Shown one piece after another: positions 8,284-14,971 of a stretch of DNA of 33,893 nucleotides; the stretch's first letter is position 1, and each line of letters opens with the position of its first letter. The DNA lies in assembly GCF_000239815.1 (NCBI RefSeq), contig NZ_CAFK01000333.1:1-33893 (forward strand), read 5' to 3'. The notes under the pieces are model-generated. The model was not told where the DNA came from. It worked only from the letters and a program-made list of their open reading frames with translations, and made no database searches. The position numbers and the translations under genes were made by a program. Origin of the DNA: Bradyrhizobium sp. STM 3843. Its GTDB lineage: Bacteria > Pseudomonadota > Alphaproteobacteria > Rhizobiales > Xanthobacteraceae.

Positions 8284-8984
8284 CAGGCCGCACGATCCAG
8301 ATGCGCGACGAGTCCGGCGAACAGACCACGGCCGTCGGTGCAGCCCATGATGTCTTCGACGTGATTCTCGGGATGCGGCATCATGCCGAGCACATTCCCG
8401 TTCTCGTTGACGATGCCGGCGATCGAATGCGCCGCGCCATTGATGTTGGCGCCGGCATCGACGGCACCTTCCGGCGAGCAGTAGCGGTACAGGATGCGTC
8501 CGTCACCTTCGAGACGCTTCAAGGTCTCTTCATCGGCTTCGTAGTTGCCCTCGCCGTGAGCAACCGGCACACGGATCACCTGTCCGGCGTTATAGCCGCG
8601 CGTGAAGGGCGAATCCGATCGCTCGACCCGCAGATGCACATCCTTGCAGATGAATTTGAGCTTCTCGTTGCGCATCAGCACGCCCGGCAGCAGCCCGGAC
8701 TCGCAGAGGATCTGGAAGCCGTTGCAGACGCCGAGCACGAGCCCGCCCTTAGCAGCGAAATCGCGCACGGCATCCATGACAGGCGCCCGCGCGGCGATCG
8801 CGCCACAGCGCAGATAATCGCCATAGGAGAAGCCGCCAGGCACCACGACGAGGTCTGTGCCCTTCGGCAGCGACGTCTCCGCGTGCCAGACCATCGCCGG
8901 TTCATGACCGGAGATCAGGCGCAACGAGCGCGCCATGTCGCGTTCGCGGTTGATGCCGGGAAAGACGAGGACGGCGGATTTCAT
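8283..8984 (-). CDS. purQ: Phosphoribosylformylglycinamidine synthase, glutaminase subunit PurQ
   Basis: 233 aa, class I glutamine amidotransferase that supplies ammonia to PurL for FGAR to FGAM conversion, step 4 of de novo purine synthesis, acting in the PurL-PurS-PurQ complex in the cytoplasm. The nucleophile elbow 'GVCNGFQIL' gives Cys87 and the terminal 'PHPENH' (about 203-208) gives the His/Glu of the triad. The N-terminal 'VFPGINRERD' is the usual PurQ start with Ile where Ser is common. The ATG overlaps the stop of the preceding small ORF (ATGA), so translation is probably coupled. The split PurS/PurQ arrangement implies a small-type PurL, which is not in this window. Confidence 0.96.
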   Translation of the reverse strand: MKSAVLVFPGINRERDMARSLRLISGHEPAMVWHAETSLPKGTDLVVVPGGFSYGDYLRCGAIAARAPVMDAVRDFAAKGGLVLGVCNGFQILCESGLLPGVLMRNEKLKFICKDVHLRVERSDSPFTRGYNAGQVIRVPVAHGEGNYEADEETLKRLEGDGRILYRYCSPEGAVDAGANINGAAHSIAGIVNENGNVLGMMPHPENHVEDIMGCTDGRGLFAGLVAHLDRAA

Positions 8985-9172
8985 GGTGTGCGTTCGCCTG
9001 TTCTTGAGCTGATGTTCATGCGTTGCGCCGCGACCGTGCCGAGGTCCGCCAACAGCTCTCCATTGAAAGCTCGCGCATCAGCAAGCAACTCATTGACCGA
9101 ATTTTCGAGGCTGGTGATTGCACGCGAAATCTCCAGCACAAGGTCGCAGGGCTGGAGATCCGTGGATGCCAT
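8981..9172 (-). CDS. Small conserved-position protein between purS and purQ, unknown function
   Basis: 63 aa, mildly acidic and helical ('VLEISRAITSLENSVNELLADARAF'), with no recognised domain and no membrane segment. It begins 3 bp after the purS stop and ends by overlapping the purQ ATG by 4 bp, so it fits the operon without a gap, and this tight packing is the main reason to believe it is translated. A plain reading is a small coupling or accessory ORF. A role in assembling the PurS-PurQ-PurL complex would be only a guess. Confidence 0.6.
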   Translation of the reverse strand: MASTDLQPCDLVLEISRAITSLENSVNELLADARAFNGELLADLGTVAAQRMNISSRTGERTP

Positions 9173-9175
9173 CGC

Positions 9176-9418
9176 CTACCCCAGCAGCTCGACCCGGTAA
9201 TTCTCGATCACCGTGTTGGCGAGCAGCTTGTCGGCGGCTTCCTTCAGGGCGGCCTCCGCCTTGGCCTTGTCGGCGCCGGCGAGTTCGATGTCGAACACCT
9301 TGCCCTGCCGGACGCTGGCAACGCCGTCGACGCCGAGCGATTTCAGCGCACCCTCGATCGCTTTGCCTTGCGGATCGAGAATGCCGGATTTCAGCGTCAC
9401 CGTGACACGCGCTTTCAC
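9176..9418 (-). CDS. purS: Phosphoribosylformylglycinamidine synthase subunit PurS
   Basis: About 80 aa from the GTG at 9418, the usual PurS length. It starts x-K-A-R-V-T-V-T-L-K and contains 'DPQGKAIEGAL' and 'VRQGKVFDIEL', diagnostic of PurS, the small dimeric bridge that holds PurQ on PurL. Three in-frame starts compete: GTG 9418 (AAGGTGG 5 nt upstream, family N-terminus), ATG 9433 and ATG 9448. The two ATGs are copies created by a perfect 15-bp tandem duplication containing an AAGG motif and a start codon. The gene follows purC (stop at 9462) and precedes the small ORF and purQ in one operon. Confidence 0.92.
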   Translation of the reverse strand: MKARVTVTLKSGILDPQGKAIEGALKSLGVDGVASVRQGKVFDIELAGADKAKAEAALKEAADKLLANTVIENYRVELLG

Positions 9419-9430
9419 GTCACCCACCTT

Positions 9431-9460
9431 CATAAACCTTGCAGCCATAAACCTTGCAGC
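9431..9460. repeat. Perfect 15-bp tandem duplication carrying a ribosome-binding motif and start codon
   Basis: On the minus strand GCTGCAAGGTTTATG occurs twice in a row between the purC stop and purS. Fifteen bases equal five codons, so both ATGs are in the purS frame and each extends the protein by 5 residues. Confidence 0.9.
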
Positions 9461-9461
9461 G

Positions 9462-10229
9462 TCAGCTCTTGACCAGCACCGGGCCGGAGCCGGCCGGCCG
9501 CTCGTTTTCCATCAGGATGCCGAGCCGCTTGGCGACCTCGGTATAGGCCTCCAAGAGCCCGCCGAGATCACGGCGGAAACGGTCCTTGTCGAGCTTCTCG
9601 TTCGACTTGATGTCCCACAGCCGGCACGAATCCGGGGAGATTTCGTCGGCGACGATGATGCGCATCATCTCGTTCTCGAACAGCCGGCCGCACTCCATCT
9701 TGAAGTCGACCAGGCGGATGCCGATCCCGAGGAAGAGCCCGGTCAGGAAATCATTGACGCGGATGGCGAGCGCCATGATGTCGTCGATCTCCTGCGGGGT
9801 CGCCCAGCCGAACGCCGTGATGTGCTCCTCGGAGACCATGGGGTCGTTGAGCTGGTCGTTCTTGTAATAGAACTCGATGATCGAGCGCGGCAGCTGGGTG
9901 CCCTCCTCGATGCCGAGGCGCTGCGACAGCGACCCCGCCGCCACGTTGCGCACCACCACCTCGAGCGGCACGATCTCGACCTCGCGAATCAGCTGCTCGC
10001 GCATGTTGAGACGGCGGATGAAATGGGTCGGCACCCCGATGTCGTTCAGGTGCTGAAACAGGTACTCCGAAATCCGGTTGTTGAGGACGCCCTTCCCCTC
10101 GATCACCTGGTGCTTCTTGGCATTGAACGCGGTCGCATCGTCCTTGAAGTGCTGGATCAGGGTACCAGGCTCGGGACCTTCGTACAGGACCTTCGCCTTA
10201 CCTTCATAAATGCGACGCCGGCGGCTCAT
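9462..10229 (-). CDS. purC: Phosphoribosylaminoimidazole-succinocarboxamide synthase (SAICAR synthetase)
   Basis: About 255 aa, joins CAIR with aspartate using ATP in purine synthesis. Typical elements: 'RRRIYEGKAKVLYEG' at the N-terminus (ATP-binding hairpin), 'FKDDATAFNAKK', the 'VPLEVVVRNVAAGS' segment, and 'LVDFKMECGR' followed by 'IVADEISPDSCRLWD', the metal/substrate-binding region. The length matches bacterial PurC. I start at 10229 (x-S-R-R-R-R-I-Y-E-G-K) because family proteins begin there. The frame stays open to 10340 but the added residues look non-coding. No strong ribosome-binding site precedes it. It is the first gene of the purC-purS-ORF-purQ operon. Confidence 0.95.
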   Translation of the reverse strand: MSRRRRIYEGKAKVLYEGPEPGTLIQHFKDDATAFNAKKHQVIEGKGVLNNRISEYLFQHLNDIGVPTHFIRRLNMREQLIREVEIVPLEVVVRNVAAGSLSQRLGIEEGTQLPRSIIEFYYKNDQLNDPMVSEEHITAFGWATPQEIDDIMALAIRVNDFLTGLFLGIGIRLVDFKMECGRLFENEMMRIIVADEISPDSCRLWDIKSNEKLDKDRFRRDLGGLLEAYTEVAKRLGILMENERPAGSGPVLVKS

Positions 10230-10547
10230 TGGGATGTACCGTGTTTTGTTAAAATCCATGAACTGGTAGGCTCCGGACGATTTGGGACAGGACCACGACG
10301 GAGCTGCCGCGAAGGCCTGGACCTGAGGGAAACAGAACAAGAACCGGGCCTGGAGGAAACCTATCTGATTGGCTCGGCGAGCACAATCGATCCGGGCCGA
10401 CGAGACGGAGTTTTACCATTCTTCCCTGCGGCGTCGTGCCAACTGCCTTGGCATTGTCTTGACGAGATGTTCCAATTATTTAGGCAGCCGGACCCTCGCC
10501 CGCAACCGCCGCTCCGGCCCCTTTCGGCAACCCTGGAACTTCCGGCT
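10230..10547. promoter_or_regulatory. Divergent intergenic region between purC and the zeta-subunit gene
   Basis: These 318 bp hold no gene I can support. They must contain the promoters of the purine operon (left) and the DUF1476 gene (right). A TTGTCT...TATTTA pair with 17-bp spacing lies near 10456-10485 on the plus strand but is too weak to call. No purine riboswitch fold was recognised. Confidence 0.5.
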
Positions 10548-10871
10548 ATGACCACATTCGACAAGCGCGAAGAAGCCTTCGAAACACAGTTCGTCCACGA
10601 CGCGGAGCTCAAGTTCAAGGCAGAGGCCCGTCGCAACCGTCTGCTGGGCCTGTGGGCGGCCGAAAAGCTTGGCAAGAGCGGCGCCGATGCCGACACCTAT
10701 GCCAAGGATATTGTCGCGACCGAATTCGAGGAAGGCGGCGATGCCGCCGTGCTGAGCAAGGTACTGGGCGACCTCGCAGCCAAGGGTGTCGCGGTCACCG
10801 AACAGGACGTGCTGACCAAGATGACCGAGCTGCTGGCGGTGGCGGTCGCGCAGGTGAAGGCAGGGACTTAA
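10548..10871 (+). CDS. DUF1476 protein, F1Fo-ATP synthase inhibitor subunit zeta
   Basis: 107 aa, an all-helical small protein. The start 'TTFDKREEAFETQFVHDAELKFKAEARR' and 'LLGLWAAEKLG' are hallmark segments of DUF1476. In Paracoccus this family was shown to be the zeta subunit, which inhibits ATP hydrolysis by the F1-ATPase through its N-terminal segment, the alphaproteobacterial counterpart of mitochondrial IF1. The N-terminal region that inserts into F1 is present in full. It stands alone, divergent from purC and convergent with cyanase. No clear promoter is seen. The family call is firm; activity as an inhibitor is assumed from the family and varies among alphaproteobacteria. Confidence 0.9.
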   Translation: MTTFDKREEAFETQFVHDAELKFKAEARRNRLLGLWAAEKLGKSGADADTYAKDIVATEFEEGGDAAVLSKVLGDLAAKGVAVTEQDVLTKMTELLAVAVAQVKAGT

Positions 10872-10873
10872 GC

Positions 10874-10950
10874 CGAATAGCGAGTGGCGAATAGGGATTG
10901 TTCATCCCCGACTCGCTACTCGCAATTCACCATTCGTTCCTTGCTATTCG
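10874..10950. repeat. Nested inverted repeat between convergent genes
   Basis: CGAATAGC (10874-10881) pairs with GCTATTCG (10943-10950), and AGCGAGT (10879-10885) with ACTCGCT (10911-10917). It fills the 81-bp gap between two converging stop codons and may serve as a two-way terminator. Confidence 0.55.
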
Positions 10951-10952
10951 CT

Positions 10953-11441
10953 CTATTCTTCCTTGAATCCATATTCCGGCACGTTGCCGCTGGCGCCGTA
11001 ATATTTGTAGGGCAGGAACTTGCCGGACATCGTGATCTTGACGCGGTCCCCCTTCGGGTTCGGCAACCGCTCCATTACCATGTCGAAGTCGATCGCCGAC
11101 ATGATGCCGTCGCCGAACTCCTCCTGGATCAGCTCCTTCCAGGCCGGGCCGTTGATCATCACGAGCTCGTAGAAGCGGTAGATGAGCGGATCGGTCGGCG
11201 GCATGGTCACGCCCTCGCCGCGCATCGGCGTCTCGTTCAGCATCGCGACCTCGCTCTTCGAGAGCCCGAACAGCTCGCCGGCATTGGCCGCCTGCGGCTT
11301 GGTCAGCTTCATCTGGCCGAGAATGGCGCCGACGATCAGCACCTCGGAATAGCCGCCGATCTTCTCGCAGATATGTTTCCAGCTCCAGCCCTTCTCGCGC
11401 TTGATGTCGAGCAGCTTCTCGGTGAGTTCGGATCGTTTCAT
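10953..11441 (-). CDS. cynS: Cyanate hydratase (cyanase)
   Basis: 162 aa. Converts cyanate plus bicarbonate to ammonia and two CO2 (via carbamate) as a decamer in the cytoplasm. The catalytic trio is present: Arg89 and Glu92 in 'YRFYELVMINGPAWKELI' and Ser115 in 'GIMSAIDF', at a constant offset of 7 from Arg96/Glu99/Ser122 of E. coli CynS. The N-terminal helical domain ('LTEKLLDIKREKGWSWKHI') is also typical. The start at 11441 has AGGGAGA upstream; the open frame to 11543 is repeat sequence. It lies at the end of the osmC-to-cynS unit directly after the ABC transporter genes, which supports cyanate as the imported compound or the pathway end product. Confidence 0.97.
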   Translation of the reverse strand: MKRSELTEKLLDIKREKGWSWKHICEKIGGYSEVLIVGAILGQMKLTKPQAANAGELFGLSKSEVAMLNETPMRGEGVTMPPTDPLIYRFYELVMINGPAWKELIQEEFGDGIMSAIDFDMVMERLPNPKGDRVKITMSGKFLPYKYYGASGNVPEYGFKEE

Positions 11442-11465
11442 GCTGGGTCTCCCTTTCGCCTCCGT

Positions 11466-11546
11466 CATGCCCGGCCTTGTGCCGGGCATCCACGTCTTGA
11501 AATTGCTCACGAAGACGTCAATGGCCGGGCCAAACCCGGCCATGAC
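11466..11546. repeat. Composite palindromic repeat (BIME-like) overlapping the end of the ABC ATPase gene
   Basis: Three stacked palindromes: ATGCCCGGC/GCCGGGCAT (11467-11489), ACGTCTT/AAGACGT (11492-11518) and ATGGCCGGG/CCCGGCCAT (11521-11543). The layout is typical of repetitive extragenic elements of Bradyrhizobium-type genomes. The ABC ATPase gene stops inside it. Confidence 0.8.
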
Positions 11547-12442
11547 GCCTGCCGTGATTCCACCGCTTGCTGCTCCACCCCGGACGTGATCGTCAGTTCG
11601 GGTTTCCCGATCCGCACCAGCGGCACCTTGCGCGGATCGTGATCGGGCCTGTCGGAGGTGAAGGTCTTGCTGCGGCTGACCAGGAAATCGATGATGTGGT
11701 TGCGCACGCCGTAATAGAGCGGATGGCGGTGCAGATCGCCGCGCAAGCGCTCCTTCGGCAACGGATTCTCGACGATCTCCGCCAGCACCGCACCGGGACC
11801 ATTGGTCATCAGCACGATCTTGTCGGCGAGATAGATCGCTTCATCGACGTCATGCGTGATCATGAACACGGTCTGCCCGGTCTCCAGACAGATGCGCCGG
11901 ACCTCATCCTGCAACGTCCCACGCGTCAGCGCATCCAGCGCCGAGAACGGCTCGTCCATCAGCATGATCTTCGGCGTGATCGAGAGCGCGCGGGCAATGC
12001 CGACGCGCTGCTTCATGCCGCCGGAGAGTTCGGATGGCCGCTTGTGCTCGGAGCCGGACAGGCCGACGAGATCAATGAAGCTTTGCGCGTGCGCCTTGAC
12101 CTTGACGCGATCCCAGTTGCGCCATTTCGAGCTGACCGCATAGGCCACATTGCCGAGCACGCTGCGCCAGGGCAACAGCGCATGGCTCTGGAAGATCACG
12201 GCACGATCGAGGCTCGGCCCTTCGATCGCCTGACCATCGACGATGACGGCGCCTTTGCTGGGGCTGTCGAGGCCGGCGAGGATGTTGAGCACCGTGGTCT
12301 TGCCGCAGCCGGAATGGCCGATCACGCAGACGAACTCGCCGCGGGCCACCGCAAGCCACAGATCATCGAAAATGGTCGTCTCGCGCGCGCCGCTATCGTA
12401 GCGCTTGGCGATACCTTCAATGGAGATGAATTTGTCGGGCAT
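11507..12442 (-). CDS. ABC transporter ATP-binding protein, nitrate/sulfonate/cyanate (NrtD/SsuB/CynD) type
   Basis: 311 aa. The ATPase motifs are complete: Walker A GHSGCGKTT (42-50), Q-loop Gln85, signature LSGGMKQR (139-146), Walker B 'IMLMDEP' (159-165) and switch His197 in 'ITHDVDEA'. The C-terminal part after about residue 260 is the extension of the NrtD/SsuB group. The last dozen residues (about 'ASWPGLARPLTSS') and the stop codon come from the palindromic repeat at 11466-11546, so the native C-terminus has been replaced or extended. The start at 12442 lies 8 bp after the permease stop. It energises import with the permease and binding protein upstream. By operon it is most likely cynD-like, but sulfonate or nitrate import cannot be excluded from sequence. 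Confidence 0.92.
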   Translation of the reverse strand: MPDKFISIEGIAKRYDSGARETTIFDDLWLAVARGEFVCVIGHSGCGKTTVLNILAGLDSPSKGAVIVDGQAIEGPSLDRAVIFQSHALLPWRSVLGNVAYAVSSKWRNWDRVKVKAHAQSFIDLVGLSGSEHKRPSELSGGMKQRVGIARALSITPKIMLMDEPFSALDALTRGTLQDEVRRICLETGQTVFMITHDVDEAIYLADKIVLMTNGPGAVLAEIVENPLPKERLRGDLHRHPLYYGVRNHIIDFLVSRSKTFTSDRPDHDPRKVPLVRIGKPELTITSGVEQQAVESRQASWPGLARPLTSS

Positions 12443-12450
12443 GGCGCATC

Positions 12451-13290
12451 TCACTCCGGAAACGTGACGAGCCGCGCAAAGCGCGCCAGGATCTGGTCGA
12501 GCGCCATGCCGACGAGGCCGATCAGGAGGATCGCGATGATCACATTGGTGATCGAGAGATTGTTCCACTCGTTCCAGACGAAGTAGCCGATGCCGGTGCC
12601 GCCGACGAGCATCTCGGCGGCGACGATCACGAGCCAGGCGATCCCGATCGAAATCCGCATGCCGGTGAGGATGGTGGGCGCGGCTGCGGGCAGGATCACC
12701 GTGAAGGCGCGTCTGAGGTGGCCGACCTCGAGCGTGCGCGCGACGTTGATCCACTCCTTGCGCACGCTCGCGACGCCGAAGGCGGTGTTGATCAGCATCG
12801 GCCAGACCGAGCAGATGAAGATCACGAAGATCGCCGACAGGCTGGAGTCCTTGATCGTGTAGAGCGCAAGCGGCATCCAGGCCAGTGGCGAGATCGGTTT
12901 GAGGATCTGGATGAACGGATCGAGCGCACGGCTCATCAACGGCGACATGCCGATCAGGAAGCCGAGCGGGATGGCGATGACCACCGCGATCAGATAGCCG
13001 AGCATCACGCGGGCGATCGAATAGCCAAGCTGGATGCCGAGCCCCTTGTCATTGGGGCCGTTGTCGTAGAACGGCCGCTTGAGGTGCTCCCAGAGCTTGG
13101 CGCCGACATCGAGCGGGCCTGGCATCGCCGACTTGCCCTGGGTTGCCGTCAGCCCCATCAGCTTGGCGTATTTGGGGCTCATATTAGTCGCCGGCCCGAC
13201 ACTGCGCGTGGCGAGGTGCCAGGCGGCGAGGAAGACGGCGAGCAGCAGAATGGAGACGATGCCGGCGCGCAGGCGGAGGGAGGCGGTCAT
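12451..13290 (-). CDS. ABC transporter permease, nitrate/sulfonate/cyanate (NrtB/SsuC/CynB) type
   Basis: 279 aa, about six membrane helices starting with 'GIVSILLLAVFLAAWHLA'. The cytoplasmic coupling loop (EAA-like motif) is seen as 'ARTLEVGHLRRAFTVILPAAAPTILTGMRIS', and the end 'NVIIAILLIGLVGMALDQIL' is typical of the NrtB/SsuC group. The start at 13290 has GAGG about 10 nt upstream; the longer open frame up to 13395 is only translation of the palindromic element. It is tightly linked to the ATPase gene (8 bp) but separated from the binding-protein gene by 187 bp that hold a 119-bp nested palindrome, which could lower its expression relative to the binding protein. Confidence 0.92.
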   Translation of the reverse strand: MTASLRLRAGIVSILLLAVFLAAWHLATRSVGPATNMSPKYAKLMGLTATQGKSAMPGPLDVGAKLWEHLKRPFYDNGPNDKGLGIQLGYSIARVMLGYLIAVVIAIPLGFLIGMSPLMSRALDPFIQILKPISPLAWMPLALYTIKDSSLSAIFVIFICSVWPMLINTAFGVASVRKEWINVARTLEVGHLRRAFTVILPAAAPTILTGMRISIGIAWLVIVAAEMLVGGTGIGYFVWNEWNNLSITNVIIAILLIGLVGMALDQILARFARLVTFPE

Positions 13291-13317
13291 GCCCGACGGC
13301 CTCTGCAAAAACAGGTG

Positions 13318-13436
13318 TCGTCCCGGCGAACGCCGGGACCCATAACCACCGAACTCAGTTGATGGACAAGATCGTCGTTGCGGTCCGTGCCCCACGACAG
13401 GTCACGGAGTATGGGTCCCCGCGTTCGCAGGGACGA
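13318..13436. repeat. 119-bp nested palindromic element (MITE/REP-like) between binding-protein and permease genes
   Basis: The termini TCGTCCC and GGGACGA are inverted. Internal hairpins are GTCCCGGCG/CGCCGGGAC (13320-13339) and GTCCCCGCG/CGCAGGGAC (13415-13434), and GGGACCCATA (13335-13344) pairs with TATGGGTCCC (13410-13419). It lies within the transcribed unit. Confidence 0.82.
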
Positions 13437-13477
13437 CAGCAACGGCTTGGTCGGCAGCGCCGCGCTTATCCTCTCCA

Positions 13478-14863
13478 TCACGACGCCTTCTTGATCTTGA
13501 AGCTCGCGACATAGTCGTCGGGCTTGTCCGGATCGAAGGTCTTCCCCATCACTGCAAACGACTTGTAGGACTCCTTGGGCGGCGTGAGCCCCATCTCGGC
13601 CATTACTTTGCGGGTGTCGGTGGCGAGATAGATCTGCTCGGCGACGGCCTTGTAGTCGACCTCGCCCTTGATCTGGCCCCAGCGCTTCATCTGGGTCAGC
13701 ATCCACACCGCGAACGATTGCCAGGGGAAGGGATCGAAATCGACCCGTTTCGGATCGGTCTTCACGCCGCCGAGCCCGTCGGCATAGGTGCCGGTCAGAA
13801 CCTGCTCCAGCACCGTGACCGGCGCGTTGATGTAGTTGGCGGGCGCAATGGCTTCCGCGATCTGCTTGCGATTGTCGGCCTTGGAGGCATAGGCAGTGGC
13901 ATCGACGATCGCCCGGGTCAGCGCCGCAAAACTGTTCGGCGCTGTCGCGATGAACTCGCGGCTGGCGGCGAAGCTGCAGCAGGGATGGCCGTCCCAGATC
14001 TCCTTGGACAGGATGTGGAGATAGCCGACGCCGTCATAGATCGCGCGCTGGCAGATGTTGTCGGGCGCCAGGAAGCCGTCGATGTTGTCGGCGCGCAGGT
14101 TGGCCACCATCTCCGGCGGCGGCACCGAGCGCAGCTGCACGTCGGTATCGGGATCGATGCCGTGCTCGGCGAGATAATAGCGCAACAGGTAGTTGTGCAT
14201 CGAATAGTCGAACGGAATGGCGAACTTCATGCCCTTCCAGTCCTTCGGATCGCGCCTGTCCTTGTGCTTCATCGAAAGCACGATGCCCTGCCCGTTGATG
14301 TTCTCGATCGCTGGCACGGCAAACGGGATCGGCTGTGCGCCCAGGCCGAGCGAGATCGCGATCGGCATCGGCGCCAGCATGTGGGACGCGTCATATTCCT
14401 TGTTGATGGTCTTGTCGCGAATGACAGCCCAGCCGGCGGTCTTCACCACCTCCACATTGAGACCGGCCTTGGCATAGAAGCCAAGCGGCGCGGCCATGAT
14501 GATCGGCGTGGCGCAGGTGATCGGGATGAAGCCGACCTTGAGATCCTTCTTCTCCGGCGTTCCAGCTTCAGCGAAGGCTTCAGTCGCAAGCTTCAGCGGG
14601 AGGAATTGCGACAGCGCGGCAAGCGCTGTCGCAGCCCCAACCGATTTCAGGAAAGCGCGGCGCGTCGCTGTTTGCGGAAACACCGCGCGCAGCACGGCGG
14701 ACGCGACCACGTTCTCATAGCGCTTGTCGCGGCTCTCCGCGACCGGTTCGCAACGCAATGCCAGCCTGGCCTGATCATGTTCGGCCGAGCTGCGATGCTG
14801 GCCACAGATGCAGCCTGCGTTCACGCTGCTCTCGGCATCGAACGGATCATCGAAAATCGACAT
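13478..14863 (-). CDS. Tat-exported substrate-binding protein, CmpA/NrtA/CynA family
   Basis: 461 aa, periplasmic solute-binding protein of the nitrate/bicarbonate/cyanate group. A twin-arginine motif T-R-R-A-F-L-K (Arg68-Arg69) followed by a hydrophobic stretch is the export signal; the mature domain begins around residue 100 ('KKDLKVGFIPITCATPIIMA') and continues with 'WAVIRDKTINKEYDASHML' and 'LRADNIDGFLAPDN', typical of the family. Unusually, about 65 residues precede the Tat motif and contain C-x-C-G-x-H (Cys18, Cys20, His23), His29 and Cys38. No nearer start with a good ribosome-binding site is seen, while the ATG at 14863 has GGGG at about 8 nt, so the extension seems genuine. It is upstream of the permease, ATPase and cyanase, so it probably sets the specificity of the importer. 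Confidence 0.9.
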   Translation of the reverse strand: MSIFDDPFDAESSVNAGCICGQHRSSAEHDQARLALRCEPVAESRDKRYENVVASAVLRAVFPQTATRRAFLKSVGAATALAALSQFLPLKLATEAFAEAGTPEKKDLKVGFIPITCATPIIMAAPLGFYAKAGLNVEVVKTAGWAVIRDKTINKEYDASHMLAPMPIAISLGLGAQPIPFAVPAIENINGQGIVLSMKHKDRRDPKDWKGMKFAIPFDYSMHNYLLRYYLAEHGIDPDTDVQLRSVPPPEMVANLRADNIDGFLAPDNICQRAIYDGVGYLHILSKEIWDGHPCCSFAASREFIATAPNSFAALTRAIVDATAYASKADNRKQIAEAIAPANYINAPVTVLEQVLTGTYADGLGGVKTDPKRVDFDPFPWQSFAVWMLTQMKRWGQIKGEVDYKAVAEQIYLATDTRKVMAEMGLTPPKESYKSFAVMGKTFDPDKPDDYVASFKIKKAS

Positions 14864-14923
14864 GTGCTGCGCCCCTTTGTCGCACTGGCCTGCGCGGATG
14901 CGTGCCGCGCGCCATCAAACTGA

Positions 14924-14954
14924 TCATCCGGCCGCATTTTCTGCGGCCGAATGA
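14924..14954. other. Strong hairpin between rhodanese and binding-protein genes
   Basis: CGGCCGCA (14929-14936) and TGCGGCCG (14942-14949) form a perfect 8-bp stem, extended by TCAT/ATGA at the outside. No T tract follows on the minus strand, so it is more likely an RNA-processing, attenuating or protein-binding site than a strong terminator. Confidence 0.55.
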
Positions 14955-14971
14955 TGCAGAACATGCAGCTT

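Noticed and set aside
10230..10547. Purine riboswitch before purC
   Set aside because: No conserved purine-aptamer junction could be recognised by eye.
11466..11546. Considered as a CRISPR-like or integron-like repeat
   Set aside because: There are only three different palindromes with no regular spacers and no cas or integrase gene; it fits a REP/BIME-type element.
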